A stretch of 64,000 bases of DNA from Maratus speciosus (Eukaryota > Arthropoda > Arachnida > Araneae > Salticidae): positions 11,715,284-11,779,283 of the forward strand of contig OZ010787.1 in NCBI GenBank assembly GCA_963932465.1, given 5' to 3'. The notes beneath the pieces are model-generated. The model was not told where the DNA came from. It searched no databases and saw only the letters and a list, made by a program, of their open reading frames with translations. The position numbers and the translations under genes are program-made. Shown one piece after another: positions 57,954 to 64,000 of this stretch. The first letter of the stretch is position 1, and every line of letters begins with the position of its first letter.

Positions 57954-58483
57954 TGTTAGGTCTCGCAAAGGAATTCGCTAATGCCTTTAAGGTGACAGAG
58001 ATGGATGGTTAAAGTTTTCTCATGGGGTCCGGAAGAATGAACATTTTTCGGAGGAAAATAACTTTGGGGGATCAGTTTGGAGTCGGGAATTGAAGTGTGT
58101 GTTTGGCTCGCACGGACGAGTGGAAAAGAGATTTCTCCCGGGCTGAAGGCACGAGAGGTGCCGAGAAAATTGAGCCAGGCGCTCGGAACTTATGTGGGAC
58201 GGCGAGAAACCTTCCCGTAAAAGCCACCCGACCAACGAACTCTTTGCTGAATGTGACGTTCTATGCTGAACTATATCACAAATTTGAATCTACAAGGACT
58301 CAAGGTTTCTGCGATTCATATAAGTCAACGACCCACGTTATTAATTTATTAATTTATTATTTTTTGTTGTAATCTACCTAGTCAAGAACTTCTAATAAAA
58401 CTTTTGAAATATTTTCTATGGTAGAGGGATTTGTTTCTCACCGCTACCGTTCAATTAAATTGATCGAGGAGCAATTCTCCACA
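57954..58483 (+). repeat. Candidate 5' LTR of the Gmr1-like element
   Basis: Begins TGTTAGGTCTCGC and ends TCTCCACA, giving TGT...ACA ends, about 530 bp, with AATAAA at about 58395. A possible primer-binding site (TGGTGGCAAGCGGACG) follows at 58486. The 3' LTR lies beyond the window, so neither the exact ends nor the LTR identity can be confirmed. The 91-codon frame at 58097-58372 is inside it and unsupported. Confidence 0.4.
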
Positions 58484-59401
58484 ACTGGTGGCAAGCGGAC
58501 GATTTATGTTGACAAGATGTTCAGTAGAACAATAGGGGTCCTCAAGGAACATTTATGAAGTGCAGTGGCGATAGTGACAAGCATTGTTGTAATTTACAGA
58601 ACTTTTTATCAAGTGCTATTAGTGGATTATTGGAAAGAAACATTCCTTAGAACTGGCTACCTGGTGTTTAGACTGTGTATCTTGGGTCAAGCTGGAAAAA
58701 CATTTCTGTGTGGATTATAATTCGCTGGAGCTAAAAGACATCTTAGTGACAACGTTGATTGACAGAGTCAGCTATTCGAAACAGCTGGGTGGACGATAAC
58801 GGATCCTGTCTTCAAAAGGGGTGAGCATACAAATTCTTTTATCTCAGTGGCATTCTGTTGAGTTTAATTTCCTTTTGCCTTAAGCTGGCTATTGTGTGTC
58901 AGTGGGTTATTGTTTTGTGATTGTGACACGAGAAATGTCTCAGTAGATTTCAATGATAAAGGGCAGTTATTTTTTTCGTCTCAAAGGAAAATTAATAATA
59001 CTAGATAGTCTTTCTGTTATTGGCATAAAAAAAAGAGAGAGAGAAATGTTAATAATTTTTACTGTCAGGAAAATTTTCAGTGTGTTTATTCTGTTAATAA
59101 CAAGTTTTGTTTAGGAAAATTTTGCTTGAGCTGTATTTAAAATTTGATATTTTAATGTTCTGGTTTTTCTTTCGGGAAAATGTATTTGTCGTGATCTGGC
59201 AATGACGTTTAATATGTGAAAATTTTGCGAGATGATGGGTTGCAGAAGTGAAACATATTGCCGTTTTTTAAATACAAGTTATACAAAGGGGAAATTATAT
59301 TTCTAACTCTTTTGTAAATGTATAACTGAATTATATTTTTTCTGTTATAAATTTTGATCTGATATTTATGTAAATTAGTTTTGGGGGTTAATTTTTCAAA
59401 A
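58484..59401 (+). other. Long untranslated leader of the Gmr1-like element
   Basis: About 0.9 kb between the candidate primer-binding site and Gag. No conserved frame. T-rich in its second half. Confidence 0.45.
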
Positions 59402-60830
59402 ATGTCAGAGTGGAAAAATTTCAAAAAGGTAGATATGCAAATCCTGGCGGGTGAATTAGATGTTCAAATAGATGAGAGCGACACGATTGCAAAAATAGTT
59501 AAAAAAAATAGAAGAGGCTGAAGATTTCGATAGAGATTTTGCATTGGCACAAGCCAAAAATATACTACAAGATCGAGAAGCGCTTGTAGCGGAGGAAAAA
59601 GAAAGAAAGAGATTAGAAAGGGAGGATCGAGATAAAGACAGGGTTTATGAACTCGAAAAGTTAAAATTATCGCAAGAAGCAGAAACGCGTAGCTTAACAT
59701 CAAATCATGGAGCAGAGAGAAGCAATAAATTGCCTTTAAAATCCTTAATACATCGTTTCGATGAGAGTCGATCAGAAATATCTTTATTCTTAAAACTTTT
59801 TGAGAGGCAGGCAAAAAAATGTAATTTAGAAGATGATGAATTAGTGACAAATTTATTAGCGCTCCTACCGGTAAATGTGGCAGAATTAATTCTTAGAGAG
59901 CCATCACATTTGATTGATAATTATGATTATGTGAAAGGTAAATTATTAGAAAGGTACACATTAAATGCAGAATCATATAGACTAAAATTTAATCAACACC
60001 AGAGAAATCCAAATAATCCGTGGCGTGATTTAATTTTGGAATTGAATAGCTATCTGGAGGGGTGGTTAAATTCTTTAAAAATCACTAATTTTGAGGAATT
60101 AAAGAATCTTTTGATCACTGATCATATTAAAAAAAGAGTCCCTCAAGAATTAAAGGATCATCTGATTGATGTCTGGTCAAATTTCACTGACCCAGAAGTT
60201 TTAGTGAAACGCTTAGATGAATTAGAGGTAGTGAAACATTCCCAAAGGAAAACAGGAAATTCGAGAAATTTTTTTGATAAGAAATTCGAGAAAAATAGCT
60301 CGGGGAGGGAGAATAAAAGCGCAGATAAAAGTTTCAATTGGAGGGACAAGAATATATTGACAGAAAGGGATCGTGTTTTTGAAAAAAGGAGGGTAAACAG
60401 GTGTTTCCTTTGTGATTCAACAGCTCACCTTAGAGCCAAATGTCCGCAGTTAAAAAAGAAGGAGAAAGATACCACTAAAGTAAATCATGTGAGTAAAACG
60501 TCGGATTATGAAGAAGGGTTCAAGCCTTATCTTAGTAGAGCGAAAATAAATGGGCGTGACATTGTCACTCTCAGAGATACCGGTACCAATTATGAATTGT
60601 GTGGTGAGGAACACGTAAAAAAGGAACAATTGACAGGAGATTATATCTTCGTGAAACAGCCCTTGGATTCTAAAATTCGCTGTTTACCTGTCGCTCACAT
60701 AGAGATAGATTTTGATGGATTGGGTTCGCTAAAAACGGAAGTTGGGGTTGTAGACAAAGAAGCAGACTTGCATTATTATTTCTTAGGAAATAAAACGCAA
60801 AAGATAATTGAATTAGCCAGAAAAAGTTAA
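59402..60830 (+). pseudogene. Gmr1-like Gag with SCAN-like segment, zinc knuckle and protease
   Basis: The likely start is ATG 59402 (SEWKNFKKVDMQILAGELDV). The frame is lost at an eight-A run (59501-59508) and resumes through to 60830. In the 428-codon piece from 59544: a charged coiled coil (residues 8-50); a capsid-like region (about 65-140); a segment at about 140-228 (SYLEGWLNSL, then LLITDHIKKRVPQELKDHL, then EVLVKRLDELE) that resembles the SCAN domain; a CX2CX4HX4C knuckle (287-300); and a retropepsin with DTG at 345-347. SCAN domains of vertebrate zinc-finger proteins are thought to derive from Gag of Gmr1-like elements, which fits the pol order here. Confidence 0.82.
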
Positions 60831-60858
60831 TGCAGTAAATGCGGTAATGACATGATCG

Positions 60859-62443
60859 CAGGCAAAGGAAGATACTGTTAGTTTGATGGACGGGGCTAGT
60901 GTGAATACGAATTGCGAAAGGGGTGAGGGAAAGCAGGTCGTGGAGTTGGAATGTGAATCGGACGAGTTTGCAGAACAATGCGAAAAGGAGTTAGAGCAGT
61001 TAACGGAAGATGAAACCTCGGAAAGTGTATTGTTACCTGCGGATTTAGATGACAAGTTCGGAAATTTAGCACGGATTAGTCGTGAGGAATTTAAAAAGGA
61101 ACAGGATGTTGATCCTTCGTTAAAAGAAGTTAGGGAAAAAGCGAGAGCCAAGAAATCTCACTATGAAATTATGAATGACTTGGTGTTTAGGAAAACTTTT
61201 GACAATCGTGGTGGGGAGAGATTGCAGTTAGTGGTGCCTTCGAAATTCAGATTAGACGTTTTAGGAGCCTGTCATGAGGGGATTTTCATCGCACTTTGGT
61301 GAAATGAAAACAAAGGATAAGGTTTTGCGTCATTACTTTTGGCCGAATGTAATAAAACAGATAGAGGATTTTGTCAAAACATCTGATTCATGTCAGAGGA
61401 TTGGGAAACCTAGGGAAATAGGGAAAGCTCCTCTCAGACGTGTGCCGATTATTGGAGAAGTTTTTTCGAAGTTATCCGCTGACATTGTGGGTACCTTACC
61501 GAAGTCTAAAAAAGGGAATAGGTTTATTTTAACAGTTATTTGTGTGGCGTCCAGGTATCCGGAGGCTGTTGCGATATCTAATGTCCGATCGGAAACTATA
61601 ATTGAAGCATTAATGTGGGTATTTAGCAGATTAGGATATCCCAGAGAGTTACAAACAGATCTCGGAAGATATTTTGTAAGCGAGTTAACAACCGCATTCT
61701 TAAAGAAATTTGGAGTTAACTCACTCGTCGGTTTGTCGGCCACAAAGTAATTTGGTTGAGCGATGGCATCGCTCAGTGAAAAGATTATTGAAAGTTTTGT
61801 GTATTGAAAATGGCGCAAGTTGGGAGGGAAATTTTCCGTATGCGTTATTAGCCTTGCGGACGGTAACTCATGATTCTACGGGTTTTTCTCCTGCCGAGTT
61901 AGTACATGGAAAAAATTTACGACTCCCGAATCGATGCTTTTTGAAAAGTGGACGGGAGGAGAGGAAGAGAATGAGTTAGTTACTGAATATGTATTTAATT
62001 TGGTTAATAGGCTAAAACACTGTCAGGAACTAGCAGTGGAAAGTATGACCGAATCTCGTGAAAAAAGAAAGTTGTGGTATGACAAAATGGCGGTAGAACG
62101 GAAATTTAAGGTGGGTGACGAAGTGTTGGTTCTAGCTACCAACAAAAAGAACAAATTATCGGTATCGTGGATAGGTCCAGGCAAAATTCAGTCCAAAATC
62201 TCAGACACAAATTATATCGTGAATGTGGCAGTTAGACGCGAAAAGGCACAAATATATCACGTCAATCTCTTAAAACCATATTTAAGAAGAATTGAGTTAG
62301 TGAATTTTGTGGCGCAAGAGATAGATGAGGGCGAGGAAAATCAAGATTTTGACATAGCATTTCTAGAAGCGGGGGCTGAGATTTATGATTTTGAAAATGT
62401 TATTAAAGACAGCAATTTGAGTTCTAGATGTACGTCGGCGTAG
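60859..62443 (+). pseudogene. Gmr1-like integrase, located upstream of RT
   Basis: Four frames. 60859-61302 is an acidic linker, then ISREEFKKEQDVDPSLKEVR, a segment that in ordinary Ty3/gypsy follows RNase H, and the start of the zinc domain (LDVLGACHEG). 61274-61750 continues it (YFWPNVIKQIEDFVKTSDSC) and the core with Asp in SADIVGTL and QTDLGRYF. 61710-61979 carries the Glu in LVERWHRSVKR and ALRTVTHDSTGFSPAELVHG. 61934-62443 is the C-terminal domain (FKVGDEVLVLATNKKNKL, then WIGPGKIQSK and YHVNLLKPYL). Frameshifts occur near 61290, 61740 and 61945; TAG at 62441-62443 is the only break before RT. Confidence 0.88.
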
Positions 62444-63761
62444 ATAGAGCAATTGAGAAATTTATTAGATAAATTTAGATCTTTATTTTCTAATGATCCG
62501 GGGCGCACTGACTTAATGGAGCATGAAGTGGAACTATTAGAATATAAACCCGTGAAGATAAAGCCTTACAGATCTTCGCCTAGACAAACGGAAATTTTGA
62601 GGAAAGAAATTAAAAGAATGTTAGAGCTAAATATAATCGTTGAGGGGGAGTCAGATTTCGCCTCCCCTATGATTCTGGTAGAGGCCCCTGGGAAGGACGC
62701 TCGTCCTTATATTGATTACCGAAAGTTAAACGAGATCACGCGGGCCGAGTTTTTTCCCTTACCAGACATAGAGGATAGGGTAGAGAGAGTTGCCAGTGCG
62801 AAGTATATAACAGTTTTGGATCTCACGTATTTGTAACCAGTTTCAGATCATATATTCGGATCCGGTCATGCCTTTTGGAATGTTAAACGCGTCCTATAGA
62901 TTTTCGAAATTTATGGATAAAATGTTAAGAGGTTTAGAGGAATTTTGTTTACCTTACCTTGATGACATGACCGTATTTTCGGAAACTTGGGAGGATCATT
63001 TGCAGCACCTAGAAAAAGTGCTTATGAGAGTCGAAGAAGCTAAGGTAAAGATTAAATTAGCTATGTGCAAGTTTGTACAAAAAACGGTCAAATATCTGGG
63101 GCATGTGGTAGGCGACGGGAGACGCACCCCGGCAGAAACAGAAATTCGTGCTATATTAGATTTACTAACCCCTAAAAACAAAACTGAGATACGTCGATGC
63201 TTGGGTATGGCGGGTTACTACTCAAGGTACATAAAAGATTACGCAGTTATTGTGGAACCATTAACGCGCGCACTTAAAGGTAAAAATAAAAGGGAAAAGG
63301 GAACTTGGAGTGGCGAAATGGAAAAGGCTTTTCAGCTATTGAAAACGAAACTTACGGAAGAACCCATTTTGTACGCTCCCAACTATTCTAAGGAATTTAT
63401 CATACAAACGGATGCTTCTGAAAAGGGTATTGGGGTTATTTTAGCACAACGTGATGGTGCAGAGGAACATCCCATAATTTACTTAAGTCGGAAATTTTCG
63501 GAAACAGAAAAAAGTTTTTGTGCGACTGAGAAGGAATGTGCAGCTATTATCTTTGCAATTAAGAAATTTTGTCACTATGTTGACGGCCAACTCTTTTCTA
63601 TAGAAACCGATCACAATCCTTTAGTTTTTCTTAAACGAAATTCTGGGAACAATCCGAGGCTTTTACGATGGGCTCTCACACTGCAACCCTATCATTATGC
63701 AATAAAGCATAGACCTGGACGAGATATTGCACATGTAGATTATTTAAGTCGTGCGGAATAG
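62444..63761 (+). pseudogene. Gmr1-like reverse transcriptase and RNase H (end of pol)
   Basis: In the same frame as integrase after one TAG: LRNLLDKFRSLFSNDPGRTD, then PYRSSPRQTEILRKEIKRML, SPMILVEAPGKDARPYIDYR, and LDLT with the first catalytic Asp (about 62820). Roughly 70 bp of the palm appears deleted, with a frameshift, before MPFGMLNASYRFSKF at 62868. YLDD is at residues 30-33 of that 297-codon piece. Thumb and RNase H follow (QTDASEKGIGVILAQ, FCATEKECAAIIFAI, ETDHNPLVFL). The frame ends at TAG 63759-63761 after HRPGRDIAHVDYLSR. No integrase follows, so pol ends with RNase H. Confidence 0.9.
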
Positions 63762-64000
63762 ACTCATTCAATACTAAAGGCTAAAAGTACTTTTGTACAA
63801 AAAAAATAATAATTTCATTTGTTTATGCTTTGTAAGTCAAGGAAGTGTTGTTTTTTTAATTTTTTATTTGGTAATTTTTGATCTTTTTATGTATATATAT
63901 GTATTTTTTTAAAGTGTAATGTATCAGAGCGCGCATTGATAATTTTATATATTTCATCTGCCACTCTGAGATATTGGAATTTGTTGTGATCATCCACTGA
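63762..64000 (+). other. 3' untranslated region of the Gmr1-like element, running off the window
   Basis: AT-rich sequence after the end of pol. No match to the candidate 5' LTR (57954-58483) was seen, so the 3' LTR, if present, lies beyond 64000. Confidence 0.45.

Noticed and set aside
58020..58372. Open frames of 71 and 91 codons on opposite strands
   Set aside because: Both lie inside the candidate LTR and match nothing recognised; the higher GC there favours chance open frames.
60859..62443. Integrase belonging to a separate truncated gypsy element upstream of a second element
   Set aside because: No LTR, primer site or Gag lies between integrase and RT, the two share a frame, and Gag-protease leads directly into the integrase linker.
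57954..64000. An envelope gene, making the element an errantivirus-like retrovirus
   Set aside because: Pol is followed only by AT-rich non-coding sequence up to the window end; no membrane protein frame is present.

Overview
The window looks like AT-rich chromosomal DNA from an arthropod, probably a chelicerate such as a spider. The evidence is one spliced host-gene exon, very low gene density, and a dense, nested load of animal transposons (BEL/Pao, Ty3/gypsy, Penelope, Tc1/mariner, pogo, hAT, piggyBac-like, Helitron-like and a tRNA-derived SINE). The species call is inference. There are no operons, rRNA genes or CRISPR arrays.

The only host gene recognised is GLDC, the P-protein of the mitochondrial glycine cleavage system. 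Its last coding exon lies on the minus strand at 52437-52547, with a polyadenylation signal at 52335-52340. Its other exons must lie to the right; none was found inside the window. If the next exon is beyond position 64000, the Penelope, pogo and gypsy remnants at 53.8-64 kb all sit in a GLDC intron. A GC-richer island at 36.9-37.87 kb, continuing at 41.4-41.6 kb, may hold another host exon interrupted by a hAT element.

Layout. 0.9-2.6 kb: a palindromic mariner-type MITE inserted in a roughly 274-bp tandem repeat. 3.5-9.4 kb: piggyBac-like MITEs, a mariner deletion derivative, and two TA-flanked pogo-like elements, one carrying a 326-bp tandem array. 10.2-12.3 kb and 13.2-15.4 kb: nested TIR elements. 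16-22.7 kb: two inverted copies of a repeat family, one of them split by a 1.4-kb near-perfect hairpin element, with further hairpin MITEs between. 22.85-24.5 kb: a pogo-like element with a transposase remnant. 25.6-27.3 kb: TGACGTCA-rich DNA and a roughly 30-bp minisatellite. 27.3-36.9 kb: mostly featureless AT-rich DNA with a duplicated segment and a third copy of the 16-kb repeat. 37.9-41.4 kb: a hAT-type element with an 8-bp target duplication. 41.7 kb: a SINE with an 11-bp target duplication. 43.9-51.6 kb: a Tc1-like transposon whose transposase gene is split by a 6.16-kb BEL/Pao retrotransposon. 53.9-55.7 kb: head-to-head Penelope-like copies. 56.8-57.7 kb: a pogo-like remnant. 58-64 kb: a decayed Ty3/gypsy element.

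The most interesting object is that last element. Its gene order is gag-protease-integrase-reverse transcriptase-RNase H. The integrase precedes RT, as in Gmr1-like elements, and its Gag has a segment resembling the SCAN domain. All transposon genes seen are broken by stops or frameshifts, so nothing here is obviously autonomous today.
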